Assembly: GCA_008080735.1 (NCBI GenBank)
Contig: SHMW01000001.1
Coordinates: forward strand, 1-64,000
Reading direction: 5' to 3'
DNA length: 64,000 nt
Source of the DNA: Promethearchaeota archaeon
GTDB lineage: Archaea; Asgardarchaeota; Lokiarchaeia; Sigyniarchaeales; SOKP01
Part shown: piece by piece, positions 28,010 through 36,737 of the stretch
How positions within the stretch are numbered: position 1 is the first letter of the stretch
Layout of the letters: every line of letters starts with the position of its first letter
Position numbers and translations under genes: made by a program
The notes under the pieces: model-generated
What the model was told of the DNA's origin: nothing
Seen by the model: the letters and a program-made list of their open reading frames with translations, nothing else
The model's database searches: none

Positions 28010-28216
28010 ATGAAGGAGGCTGGCGTGGTTTCCATACCATTATGGGTATTTGCCTGGATTCTATTAGTTGTTGGGATATTCACTTTCCTTATTTTACTAA
28101 TCTATGCTAAATATGGAAGAGAAATTTCTATTAAATTTTCCATAATTACCATACTGATCACTTCCTCCTCGATTGCTTTTGCTATTCATTTCTTTCTACT
28201 GAATTTAGGTTTATAA
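28010..28216 (+). CDS. Small two-helix membrane protein
   Basis: A 68-residue protein with two hydrophobic helices (about 9-32 and 43-66) and a short charged loop, KYGREISIKF. It begins with an ATG after repeated AAAGTAATTAATxGAA (27962-27990), a short tandem repeat in its leader. No family is recognised. It lies just upstream of another small membrane protein gene on the same strand, so they could be functionally linked. Confidence 0.5.
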   Translation: MKEAGVVSIPLWVFAWILLVVGIFTFLILLIYAKYGREISIKFSIITILITSSSIAFAIHFFLLNLGL

Positions 28217-28351
28217 TTCCAGAGTTTCTTTTTTTTGATGATTTCCTTATAGGCTCATTTTTAGACTTGAATGTGAATCTTTAAAAAATATGGAATCTAT
28301 ATTGTAATAATTAATATTTCAAAAAATCGCTATAACAAACAGTGATGTAAA

Positions 28352-28792
28352 ATGTTACTACAGGATACAAATGCAATAATCTTTTTACTAGGTATAATAA
28401 TCGGTACCGTTATATTAGGTCTTATCATCTATTTGGCCGTTCTTCTGATAGAGTCAAAAACTAAAGCATCTGATAAAGTTGTACTGATATTTTTACTTGC
28501 ATTGATAACAATCTTGATCTTGCCCCCCGTTCTGGGAGCAATTGGGCAAGTGCTCAGTGCAATTGGAAATGTTTTTGTTGCAATTAGAGATGTCTTTGGT
28601 GGGGGTGGTGCTAATTATCTCGTACAATTAGTACCAATCATAGGATTTTTAATTTTGTTAGTTCTTACTAAGTTCTTTATTGATATTAGATGGGAAACTT
28701 CCGTTTGGATTTCATTATTGACTCTCTTTCTACTATACATTCTCTTATCTTTGATCCCCGAATTGGATTTCTTTGACCTATATGTAATTTAA
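28352..28792 (+). CDS. Membrane protein with four helices
   Basis: A 146-residue protein with predicted helices near 10-33, 43-78, 92-110 and 118-138. A glycine-rich turn (FGGGGANY) separates the second and third. Charged residues are few and there are no metal or catalytic motifs. The gene converges with rpoB, with oligo-T tracts in the 67-base gap. Function unknown; an accessory protein of the preceding small membrane gene is conceivable. Confidence 0.5.
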   Translation: MLLQDTNAIIFLLGIIIGTVILGLIIYLAVLLIESKTKASDKVVLIFLLALITILILPPVLGAIGQVLSAIGNVFVAIRDVFGGGGANYLVQLVPIIGFLILLVLTKFFIDIRWETSVWISLLTLFLLYILLSLIPELDFFDLYVI

Positions 28793-28810
28793 ATATATAA
28801 TCTTCTTTTC

Positions 28811-28818
28811 TTTTTTTT
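28811..28818 (+). terminator. Oligo-T tract between convergent genes
   Basis: An 8-T run 19 bases after the stop of the membrane protein gene at 28792. It fits a simple archaeal terminator. Confidence 0.45.
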
Positions 28819-28859
28819 AATCTAAGGGTAAAACAAAATAGAAGTAAAAATTATTTGGA

Positions 28860-31800
28860 TTATATTTTCTCTTTTAGTTTCAACCGTGGAGCTAATCCGA
28901 GTGACATCATTTCTTGTAAAAGAAGTTTAAACGCATATGAACAAACCACTTTTGATATTGTTGTTCCTTCACCACATACCGGACAGTATCGTTTATCCCG
29001 GTTTCTATCATAGACCGCCAAAAGACCGCATTTTTCGCATACGAGGATGACAGTTTTATCTGATTCATCCAATAAACGTTCTTTCAAGAGTAAGGCAGAA
29101 CCGTGTCCGACAAGACAATCTCTCTCCATTTCTCCAAATCTTAGGCCTCCTTCTCGAGCTCTCCCTTCAGTGGGCTGCCGAGTTAGAATCTGTACCGGCC
29201 CCCGTGCTCTGGCGTGTAATTTATCTGCGACGAGATGATAGAGTTTTTGATAATAGATTGGAGCACAATAAATTCCCGCTTCATATTTTTCTCCCGTAAT
29301 TCCGTTATACATTACCTCCCGTCCATTAAACTCAAATCCCGCATCAACTAATTGTTCTTGCAACTTGGTGATATCTTTCCATTCGAAAGCTGTGGCATCA
29401 CCTAATTCCCCTGTGCTACATGCGATCTTTCCGCTAATCCCTTCAAATAATTGTCCTAAGGTCATTCTTGAAGGCATCGCGTGTGGATTCACAATTATGT
29501 CGGGTCTCACTCCTGAGGATGTGAAAGGCATATCATATTCGTCTACAACTAATCCTAGAACCCCTTTCTGTCCGTGTCTCGAGGAAAATTTGTCTCCAAG
29601 CTCTGGAATCCTCAAATCTCTAACTTTTATTTTTACTAATTTGTTTCCATCAACAGTTTCAGAAATCAACACAGTATCAACGATTCCTTGCTCATTATGA
29701 CGCATATTTTTTGAAGTTTCTCTTCTATTAGGTTGCATGAGTTCGAATTCTTCATAAGATTTGATAAATCGTGGAGGGGATGTTCTACCGATTAGTACAT
29801 CTCCACCATTCACTTGAGTTTCTGGCTCAATTATACCATCATCTTCAGAAAGCAATCTATATGACTCTGCTGATTTGAATCCTCGTACTCCCCGTTCGGG
29901 TATCTCAAATTTATCCACCTCTCCTCCGGGATATTTTCTCTCTTCGGCATCATAAGTTCTAAAGAAATGACTGCGTGCCAACCCTCGTTCTATAGAGGCT
30001 TTATTGATAATGATGGCATCTTCAATATTATACCCCTCAAAGGACATCATCGCAATAACAAAATTTTGTCCGGCAGGACGCTGATTGAAGCCGATTATTT
30101 CCATTGGACTTGTTTTTACGAGCGGTTGCTGTGGATAATGAAGTGTGTGTCCGCGTGTATCCAGCCGGAGATGCATATTGGCAGCAAATAATCCTAATGC
30201 TTGTTTCACCATTCCCGCTTCATAAGTGTTTCTCGGGGATTGGTTATGTTCTGGGAAAGGGATAATTGATGCACAAATCCCAAGAATAGCTGCGGGTGAG
30301 ATTTCTAAATGTGTATGCTCGGCTGTTATTTCCTCCTCGAACATCGCAATATAGGCGTTTTCTTCTTCCTCTGCGTCAAGATGCTCTATTACACCTTTTT
30401 CTACTAAATCAGACCACATGATTTTTCTTTGCCTTATCTTTTCAATATCTTCTTTCGTCACTAAGAGTTCTTTATCTTTAATGACGAATAGAGGTCTTGT
30501 AGCTCGCCCCGCATCACAGTTGATTTGGATTTCTTTTGAATCTTGATAAAATCCAATATTAACGTGCTGTCCTATTTCTCCCCTCCGTCGTTTTTCACGT
30601 AATTGACGGATAAAGGGATTATAATTTTGATGGATACCCACTAATTTTCCGTTGAGAAATACTTTGACCTTATCTCCTCGAATATTTCCTACTTCGTTGA
30701 TGGGCACCACGCCTAAATCGATTAGAATGTTTTCTATGATTCTCTCATCTGCACCTACAGAAATAATTGAAGCAAGACCGAGATTTTTCACAAGACCGCA
30801 ATTTGGACCTTCGGGAGTTTCTGCGGGACATATTTTACCCCATTGGGTCGGATGTAAGTCTCGTGCTTCAAAATGAGGCTGGGATCTACTTAAAGGAGAA
30901 ATGACTCTTCTCAGATGGCTTAATGTCCCAACTTGATTCGTTCTATTTAATAATTGGCTGACTCCTGCTTTTCCGCCCACCCAATTTCCTGTTGCTAATG
31001 CGTGTCGGATTCGTTCGGTAATAACATCTGCTCGAACTGCAGTCTTTATGTTCGGAGCTCTTCCCCTTACGGCAGTACGCTCCAATTGGTATTTAATATC
31101 TTTAACCAGATTTAAAAACGCTACTCGAAATAATGATGTGAATAGATCTCCCGCAAGTTTCAGCCGTTTATTTGCGTAATGATCCTTATCATCAGGTTCT
31201 CTCATTCCCAAGGCAAGTTCCATCACTTTCTGGGCCATCTGACCCAAATAATATGCTTTTTTAATTCGATCTTCCTCATCATTTCCGATATGGGGTAATA
31301 AATAACGATCTAAGACTTGGAGTGCTCTTCTAATACGATAATCTTTTGTCTGTCCAATCGCCACTCTTTTTCCTATGTAATCTAATGCATTTTGTTGAGA
31401 TTTTTCTGGATCTTTTAATACTTGAATTTCGGAGGCAACATCTATCACAGGAATCAATTCTTTTTGAATTTCCTCATCTTCTGAGATTGCCTCGAATATT
31501 TGTCGATCTGAATGAAGTCCCAGAGCTCTCATCAAGATTGCTAGGGGAATTTTACCCGGAACGGATGGAAAAGAGACTCGTAAATTGCCGTCTTTCTTTC
31601 GCTCGATTGAGACTGGTGCTCTAAATCCGCTACGTGTAGAAAACACTTTCGCTTGGTGAGTAGCGCTTGAGCTTCTACTTGCCTCTTCTGCAAGAATTCT
31701 ATTCGGTGCTAAATCTTCCTGAGTTACGAGAACCCGTTCTGTTCCATTTATAATGAAATAACCGCCTGGATCTAATGGATCCTCGCCTCGGTTAATGAGT

Positions 31801-32249
31801 TCTTGATCAGATAGGCTTTCAAGTGGACATCGACAGCTTTTTAACATAATTGGAATTTTTCCAATATAGATATCAAGAGTTTCTTCCGGTTCCTCTCTCT
31901 GTGTCCTTTCATCAATCGTGATTGGAGTCATCTCTAGCGTAATATCAGCAGCATAGCTTAATTCTCGAATTCGCGCCTCGATCGGTGTAATCTCCATTGT
32001 CGCACCGTCTGCTTCCCTCACTTTCGGTTTACCAACTTTAATCATTCCAAACCGAATTTTAAAACCAGGTATATCGGGAACTACTTCAGCTGATTCATCT
32101 ACAATGTCTTGCATTTCTTTCTCGATAAAATCATTATAGGAATCAAGATGTTGGCGGACGAGACCCTTCTCATCGAATAAAGAGCCTAAAACTTCCCACT
32201 TTTCTTCATTTGTCAAATTGTCAGTGCTCATAATATAACCTTTTTTCAT
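28860..32249 (-). CDS. rpoB: DNA-directed RNA polymerase subunit B (undivided)
   Basis: The second-largest polymerase subunit, 1129 residues, uninterrupted, whereas many euryarchaea split it into B'' and B'. Landmarks: RGRAPNIKTAVRADVITERI, PTQWGKICPAETPEGPNCGL, NIEDAIIINKASIERGLARS, ELGDKFSSRHGQKGVLGLV (catalytic-centre lysine region) and the C-terminal zinc ribbon CEKCGLLAV...CPVCGEG. Two starts are possible: ATG at 32249, or ATG six codons in (MSTDNLTNEE), preceded by AAAGGT. RpoH lies 29 bases upstream. The rpoA' and rpoA'' genes usually found downstream are absent here; two unrelated membrane genes converge instead. Confidence 0.96.
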   Translation of the reverse strand: MKKGYIMSTDNLTNEEKWEVLGSLFDEKGLVRQHLDSYNDFIEKEMQDIVDESAEVVPDIPGFKIRFGMIKVGKPKVREADGATMEITPIEARIRELSYAADITLEMTPITIDERTQREEPEETLDIYIGKIPIMLKSCRCPLESLSDQELINRGEDPLDPGGYFIINGTERVLVTQEDLAPNRILAEEASRSSSATHQAKVFSTRSGFRAPVSIERKKDGNLRVSFPSVPGKIPLAILMRALGLHSDRQIFEAISEDEEIQKELIPVIDVASEIQVLKDPEKSQQNALDYIGKRVAIGQTKDYRIRRALQVLDRYLLPHIGNDEEDRIKKAYYLGQMAQKVMELALGMREPDDKDHYANKRLKLAGDLFTSLFRVAFLNLVKDIKYQLERTAVRGRAPNIKTAVRADVITERIRHALATGNWVGGKAGVSQLLNRTNQVGTLSHLRRVISPLSRSQPHFEARDLHPTQWGKICPAETPEGPNCGLVKNLGLASIISVGADERIIENILIDLGVVPINEVGNIRGDKVKVFLNGKLVGIHQNYNPFIRQLREKRRRGEIGQHVNIGFYQDSKEIQINCDAGRATRPLFVIKDKELLVTKEDIEKIRQRKIMWSDLVEKGVIEHLDAEEEENAYIAMFEEEITAEHTHLEISPAAILGICASIIPFPEHNQSPRNTYEAGMVKQALGLFAANMHLRLDTRGHTLHYPQQPLVKTSPMEIIGFNQRPAGQNFVIAMMSFEGYNIEDAIIINKASIERGLARSHFFRTYDAEERKYPGGEVDKFEIPERGVRGFKSAESYRLLSEDDGIIEPETQVNGGDVLIGRTSPPRFIKSYEEFELMQPNRRETSKNMRHNEQGIVDTVLISETVDGNKLVKIKVRDLRIPELGDKFSSRHGQKGVLGLVVDEYDMPFTSSGVRPDIIVNPHAMPSRMTLGQLFEGISGKIACSTGELGDATAFEWKDITKLQEQLVDAGFEFNGREVMYNGITGEKYEAGIYCAPIYYQKLYHLVADKLHARARGPVQILTRQPTEGRAREGGLRFGEMERDCLVGHGSALLLKERLLDESDKTVILVCEKCGLLAVYDRNRDKRYCPVCGEGTTISKVVCSYAFKLLLQEMMSLGLAPRLKLKEKI

Positions 32250-32278
32250 TAAATAGCATTAAAATAAAAAAGAAATAA

Positions 32279-32536
32279 TTAACTTTTCTCTTTCTTAACA
32301 TATCGATAATAATTAACTTGTTTAACTGATGTATCGCTTTCGCGGACAATTTTCACCACATCTCCCTCTTTCGCACCAATCGCGATCGCAACGGGATCTT
32401 TTTCAAACATTTGAGGGAGATCGGTATAGCGAATTTTATACTTTTCTAATAATTCCTCGGTCTCTGATTTCGTAAGAAGTACGTGCCGAGGAACAAGCGA
32501 ATGTCGTAAGACATCAACTTTTTTTTTCTTAGTCAA
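32279..32536 (-). CDS. rpoH: DNA-directed RNA polymerase subunit H
   Basis: An 85-residue protein equivalent to the C-terminal domain of eukaryotic Rpb5. The pattern RHSLVPRHVLLTKSETEELL, then YKIRYTDLPQMFEKDPVAIA and GDVVKIVRESD, is diagnostic. It sits on the downstream DNA side of the polymerase jaw. The start is TTG at 32536; there is no ATG in frame. It heads a two-gene unit with rpoB, as in most archaea. Confidence 0.93.
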   Translation of the reverse strand: MTKKKKVDVLRHSLVPRHVLLTKSETEELLEKYKIRYTDLPQMFEKDPVAIAIGAKEGDVVKIVRESDTSVKQVNYYRYVKKEKS

Positions 32537-32717
32537 AAGGAATTATCCTCATATATTTTAAGTTATATAATATGGAGTGTATAATTTCTAAAAAATTTTA
32601 TCCTTTTATTCATAATATCGGAATTTTTTTATTTCATAGTACCTCTTATGGGAGAATAGGAAATTCTGCGTTATCATTTAACTTTAGATGTTTAATATGA
32701 TGTAATTTAACATCACT

Positions 32718-33356
32718 TCACCCAAACCCATGAAAACAATGAAAAACCCAATAGCCACTCCGTTTTACCATTACATCAATTTGATCATTGGGAAATTCGT
32801 TCTGAAAATATTTTTGAATATAGGGTGCACCCATCTTTTTTCTGATGACAAATTCGAAGAACCCCTTTTCATTTAGATATTTTGGAACTTCATTGAAGAC
32901 CCGCAAAAATTCATCCCGTCCTTCTCGTAAAGGGGGATTCATATAAATTCCATCGAATCGGACGGATTGATCCTTTAAGGCTTCGAAATAATCTCCTGCA
33001 CGTACATGCATTCTATCTCGAGCGTTTGGGAGATTAATTTTTATGTTTTCCTTAACACACCAAATAGCTCGTCTGTTTTTATCTATGAAGTAAATATCAC
33101 TCTCTCTGGAATTATATCCCAACACCATTCCAATAGGTCCATATCCACATCCAAGATCGAGCAAGACACTTGGTTCGGATGGTATTTCCATATGTTCAAC
33201 AAAGACTTGCGTTCCTAAATCAATTTTTCTGTAAGAAAAAACTCCCGTTGTTGTTTTGAAAATGTATAGATGCCGTCTCAGACTCTCGGAGATAGTATAT
33301 ACCTTTAAATTTACATCGGGATATCGTGTAGAATAATGCTCTTTTTTAGGTCCCAT
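32718..33356 (-). CDS. RsmC-like class I methyltransferase (MTS family)
   Basis: A methyltransferase of about 212 residues from the ATG at 33356; the frame extends three codons further to a TTG. Motif I is VLLDLGCGYGPIGMVLG. The catalytic NPPL in DGIYMNPPLREGRDEFLRVF is typical of N2-guanine or N6-adenine methylation of RNA (MTS/RsmC family). FSYRKIDLGTQVFVEH, before motif I, also fits this family. The target RNA is unknown; the neighbour Cbf5, 11 bases away upstream on the same strand, suggests an rRNA/tRNA modification unit. Confidence 0.85.
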   Translation of the reverse strand: MGPKKEHYSTRYPDVNLKVYTISESLRRHLYIFKTTTGVFSYRKIDLGTQVFVEHMEIPSEPSVLLDLGCGYGPIGMVLGYNSRESDIYFIDKNRRAIWCVKENIKINLPNARDRMHVRAGDYFEALKDQSVRFDGIYMNPPLREGRDEFLRVFNEVPKYLNEKGFFEFVIRKKMGAPYIQKYFQNEFPNDQIDVMVKRSGYWVFHCFHGFG

Positions 33357-33376
33357 ATATATCAATAAAATTTTGA

Positions 33377-34384
33377 TTATTCAGTGATTTCTTTCCAATG
33401 TGGATAGATTCCACGCTTCATAAAAACCTTATTAATCTTTACCATTATTCCGTTTTTAGCCTTATAAATCGCCATAGCATCTTTCTCAGCGATTCCAAAT
33501 CCAATTAACTCATTTTTTAATGTCATCAACGCCACTTTCATCCCCGTTTGTATTCGCGCATCTATAGAACAAATGCCTGCGGCAGCTAAATCTGCACCAT
33601 GACATAATGCATCTACTGCAGTGTCTCGAACATGAACCTTTGGGATATGCTTCACCATCTTTTCCATAGGATGGATAATATACCTTAAATAAGATTCATC
33701 ATTTTCTTTTTGATAGATTGTAAATGCATCCTTAAGATTTTGAAGAGTTACAAGGCTTTTATCCTCTCTGAAAGGACCAACTCGCGTTCGTCTCAACTCC
33801 AGCATATGCGCACCAGAACATAACGCCTCCCCAATATCATAACATAATTTGCGGATATATGTTCCCGCTTCACATCCCACGCGAAATAATACATTATTTT
33901 CTCTCATTTCTAAGAACTGGTTATAATAAATTTCCCTAATACGCAATCTCCTACTCACGGAGGATTTTAAAGGGGGTCTTTGATATATCTTTCCCTCAAA
34001 TACATGAAGCATCTTCTCAATTTTTTTCTGAGGTTCAGGGTTATGAAGATGCATCACACAGACGTATTCTTTTCCCGCATTTAACAAGGCAGACAAGACT
34101 CTCGTGGCTCTCCCGAGTGCTACGGGCAATATACCGGTTACTTTTGGATCTAAAGTACCGCCATGTCCTACATTTTCTATCCCCAATATTGTTTTAATCC
34201 AAGATACAACCTCATGACTCGTGGGACCGCTTACTTTGTCGAGATTTATGACGCCATATTCTATGAGTTCATTTATTGTTCTCTCTTCGGGGTTCTTCCC
34301 ATATTTAGGGTCTGTAGTGTCTTCCGATTTCACTAATAATTGTTCTGGCTCGTCCGATGGAAGTTTTAAGTCTGTTTCTACCAT
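33377..34384 (-). CDS. cbf5: H/ACA RNP pseudouridine synthase Cbf5
   Basis: The catalytic subunit of archaeal H/ACA guide RNPs, converting uridine to pseudouridine in rRNA; 335 residues. The TruB motif I GHGGTLDPKVTGILPVALGR (catalytic Asp in LDPK) is intact. GTYIRKLCYDIGEALCSGAH and the PUA domain at the C-terminus (about 245-325: HIPKVHVRDTAVDALCHGAD, ARIQTGMKVALMTLKNELIG) complete the family pattern. The ATG start follows a TATA-like region shared with the divergent GNAT gene. It is likely co-transcribed with the RsmC-like methyltransferase. Confidence 0.93.
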   Translation of the reverse strand: MVETDLKLPSDEPEQLLVKSEDTTDPKYGKNPEERTINELIEYGVINLDKVSGPTSHEVVSWIKTILGIENVGHGGTLDPKVTGILPVALGRATRVLSALLNAGKEYVCVMHLHNPEPQKKIEKMLHVFEGKIYQRPPLKSSVSRRLRIREIYYNQFLEMRENNVLFRVGCEAGTYIRKLCYDIGEALCSGAHMLELRRTRVGPFREDKSLVTLQNLKDAFTIYQKENDESYLRYIIHPMEKMVKHIPKVHVRDTAVDALCHGADLAAAGICSIDARIQTGMKVALMTLKNELIGFGIAEKDAMAIYKAKNGIMVKINKVFMKRGIYPHWKEITE

Positions 34385-34596
34385 GTTCTTATTGGGATTT
34401 TAAAACTATAATATAATTCAATAGTATACAATAGTAAATTATATTTTTCGTTTAAAACCTATAAATCCATAAATTTTTGTATCAGTAGAGAATATAACAA
34501 AAATTCAAAATACCAACTTCAGTTATGAATAGTCTAAAAATCAATTCTATTTCTTATAAATGAAATTTATAAATTCTTCGTTCTTTAGGGATTATT

Positions 34597-35133
34597 ATGA
34601 ACATCAGAATTGCAACGCCATCAGATGCATCAGCTATAACAAAAATCCAAATAGATAACTGGAAATACGCCTACAAAACAATATTTCCAGAAGAATTTTT
34701 GGAAGATCTAAACTATAAACATAAAATTATCCAAAACAAATTATGGCTTGAGAATTTGGAAGATACTACAAGAGTGTATAGTGCCGAAAATGACTCTCAA
34801 GTAATCATTGGATTCGCAGTCGGGGGCTTAGAGCGAGAAAACACTCCTGAGTTCTCTGGTGAGTTATGGGGGTTATATGTATCTAATAACCATCAAAGGA
34901 GGGGGATCAGAACACAACTCCTTGGAAAAATAGTTCAATATTTATTAGACCTTAATTTTTCATCTATGCTTGTGTGGATCCTAAAAGGTAATCCTTATCG
35001 CGCATTTTATGAAAAATTCGATGGAAAAATAATCGCAGAGAAGCAAAAAGATTTCAATGGCTTAAAAAGACCTATTTTCGCCTATGGATGGTCGGATCTA
35101 CAACAATTAAACAATTTAATTTCGCTTCAATAA
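34597..35133 (+). CDS. GNAT-family N-acetyltransferase
   Basis: A 178-residue acetyltransferase. The start MNIRIATPSDASAITKIQID is the usual GNAT beta1-alpha1, and the acetyl-CoA pyrophosphate loop is seen in YVSNNHQRRGIRTQLLGKIV (residues 92-111; RRGIRT replaces the usual Q/RxxGxG/A with an Arg in the second position). WILKGNPYRAFYEKF gives the late beta5-alpha4 segment. Substrate unknown. It stands alone, divergent from cbf5, and is followed by the tRNA-Lys gene on the other strand. Confidence 0.85.
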   Translation: MNIRIATPSDASAITKIQIDNWKYAYKTIFPEEFLEDLNYKHKIIQNKLWLENLEDTTRVYSAENDSQVIIGFAVGGLERENTPEFSGELWGLYVSNNHQRRGIRTQLLGKIVQYLLDLNFSSMLVWILKGNPYRAFYEKFDGKIIAEKQKDFNGLKRPIFAYGWSDLQQLNNLISLQ

Positions 35134-35201
35134 TATAAAAACATGAATTAGTGATTATGGTTAAAAAGAGATATTTCATAGACTCACACGGATGATAATG
35201 G

Positions 35202-35305
35202 CGGGCTATGTGGGATTTGAACCCACGACCTGTACCCGATCCCCCATAATTCGAAGGACCTTCAGGTTAAAAGCCTGCTGCGCTACCTGCCTGCGCTAAT
35301 AGCCC
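35202..35305 (-). tRNA. tRNA-Lys (TTT) with an intron of about 30 bases after the anticodon stem
   Basis: On the minus strand, GGGCTAT pairs with ATAGCCC and the discriminator is G. The D arm is GCGC AGGCAGGTA GCGC, the anticodon stem-loop GCAGG CTTTTAA CCTGA (anticodon TTT), and the T arm GTGGG TTCAAAT CCCAC. Between CCTGA and the variable loop AGGTC lie 30 extra bases (about 35232-35261). Exon ACCT can pair with intron GGGT, next to 3-base bulges GAA and ACA, a relaxed bulge-helix-bulge. AGGTC occurs at both edges, so the cut site may shift by a base or two. Confidence 0.85.
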
Positions 35306-35491
35306 ATCCAAGGAAAAAAAAGCTCTTCTTAATTTATCTACTCTTAAAATTATCAGAACTTAAGACTTAAAATCCATAATAATTAATAAATTTTTTTTAA
35401 ACATATAGTAAAATCCATAATCTTTAAATATAATAAGTCTTAGTACGTAAGATATTCCCAAATCCCCCTCAAAATTCAATCTCCTCCACGC

Positions 35492-36520
35492 TTACCGAAA
35501 ATGCTCGTATCCTTCACTCTTTAAGATATGCGTTTTATTTTCTTGTATAATAGTGATATCACATTCAGATACAACTTCTCCAATTTCAAATATATGCCCG
35601 CTTTTTCTTTCCACCAGATCTACTGCTTTTTCAATATATTCGGACTTGACTGAAAAGAGATGAATAAATTCCTCCCCTGCGTTCAGAACTATTTTTTCTA
35701 TCGGAATATCAAATTCTTCTGAATATTTGAGAGCTTCAGGATGAATAACCGTTTCATCTAGGATAATCTTAAATCCCACCTCGGGATTAGAAAACTGCAA
35801 TTCTCGTAGAGACTTTGCCAATCCATCTGAAGAGTCGATACTCGCTGTTGCAAAATGATTCTGGCCAAGTATAAGCCCTTCCAAACCAAGATCGAATGGC
35901 TTTAATACGCTATCGAGAGATTTTCTATATTTGGGAAAGTCTTCATACGAGCCGTTTTGCCGAAGTAAAATATCAAAACCTACACCAGTTAATCCGAATT
36001 TACCATTCGCGACAATTATATCACCTATATTCATCCCTTTTCGGTATATTATCTCTGATTTCCGTTCGAAACCAAAAACCGTTGGGTTGAGGATAATCTC
36101 TTGAGTCTCGTTCAGATCGCCACCAATATAGTCAAGGTCAAAGGTCTTGGAATAAGACAGTATCCCCTTCATAAGGAGGTCGAATTCATCAGAAAGCATG
36201 GTTCCGGGTAAGCCAAAGGATAAGATTAAACCTACAGGATTCACACCTTTCACAATCAAATCACTTAAATTCATAATAAGTGATTTTCGTCCCATATGGA
36301 AGGATTCCATCTGCTCTGGGACATCAGTAGTCGAGACCAGCATGTCCGAATTAGAAACCAAAGTAATCTCTTCAGATTGCTTTTTTTGGATTTTATCTAA
36401 GGGATAAAAAAACGCATCATCTCGAATGGATTCTTTTTCCGTATTTTCGTAGATTAGCTGCTCGATATAGCTGATTATCATTGTTTCTCCTATATCCTTC
36501 AATGGTGTATTGGGTTTCAT
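35492..36520 (-). CDS. thiL: Thiamine-monophosphate kinase-like protein
   Basis: A 342-residue AIR-synthase/ThiL superfamily enzyme that phosphorylates thiamine monophosphate to the diphosphate. IRDDAFFYPLD (a DDAA/F-type motif), LVSNSDMLVSTTDVPEQM, MNLSDLIVKGVNPVGLILSF, then DYIGGDLNETQEIIL and the glycine-rich GKFGLTGVGFDIL are all ThiL/PurM-type signatures. The SIDSSDGLAKSLREL motif near residue 230 is typical of ThiL. The N-terminal motif DDAF replaces the commoner DDAA. No other thiamine gene is nearby, so the substrate is inferred from the family. Confidence 0.85.
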   Translation of the reverse strand: MKPNTPLKDIGETMIISYIEQLIYENTEKESIRDDAFFYPLDKIQKKQSEEITLVSNSDMLVSTTDVPEQMESFHMGRKSLIMNLSDLIVKGVNPVGLILSFGLPGTMLSDEFDLLMKGILSYSKTFDLDYIGGDLNETQEIILNPTVFGFERKSEIIYRKGMNIGDIIVANGKFGLTGVGFDILLRQNGSYEDFPKYRKSLDSVLKPFDLGLEGLILGQNHFATASIDSSDGLAKSLRELQFSNPEVGFKIILDETVIHPEALKYSEEFDIPIEKIVLNAGEEFIHLFSVKSEYIEKAVDLVERKSGHIFEIGEVVSECDITIIQENKTHILKSEGYEHFR

Positions 36521-36660
36521 GAGTATAATGAAGATCTCAACTTAATTGTGATGTTTCGCGACCCCAATAAGGCACATGATTAGACCGCAAAATTAAAATT
36601 TATTATTAATTTATAAGAATTAGTACTTTTTGAATCTTTAAGGTATCAATGAGTTATATT

Positions 36661-36733
36661 GCCCTTGTAACTCAGCTGGTAGAGTGTCAGATTCGTAATC
36701 TGGATGCCGGGGGTTCAAATCCCCCCAAGGGCT
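36661..36733 (+). tRNA. tRNA-Thr (CGT)
   Basis: GCCCTTG pairs with CAAGGGC and the discriminator is T. The anticodon stem TCAGA/TCTGG holds loop TTCGTAA, anticodon CGT. The T arm is GGGGG TTCAAAT CCCCC. No intron. It ends 4 bases before the stop codon of the converging roadblock-GTPase gene. Confidence 0.95.
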
Positions 36734-36737
36734 TCAT

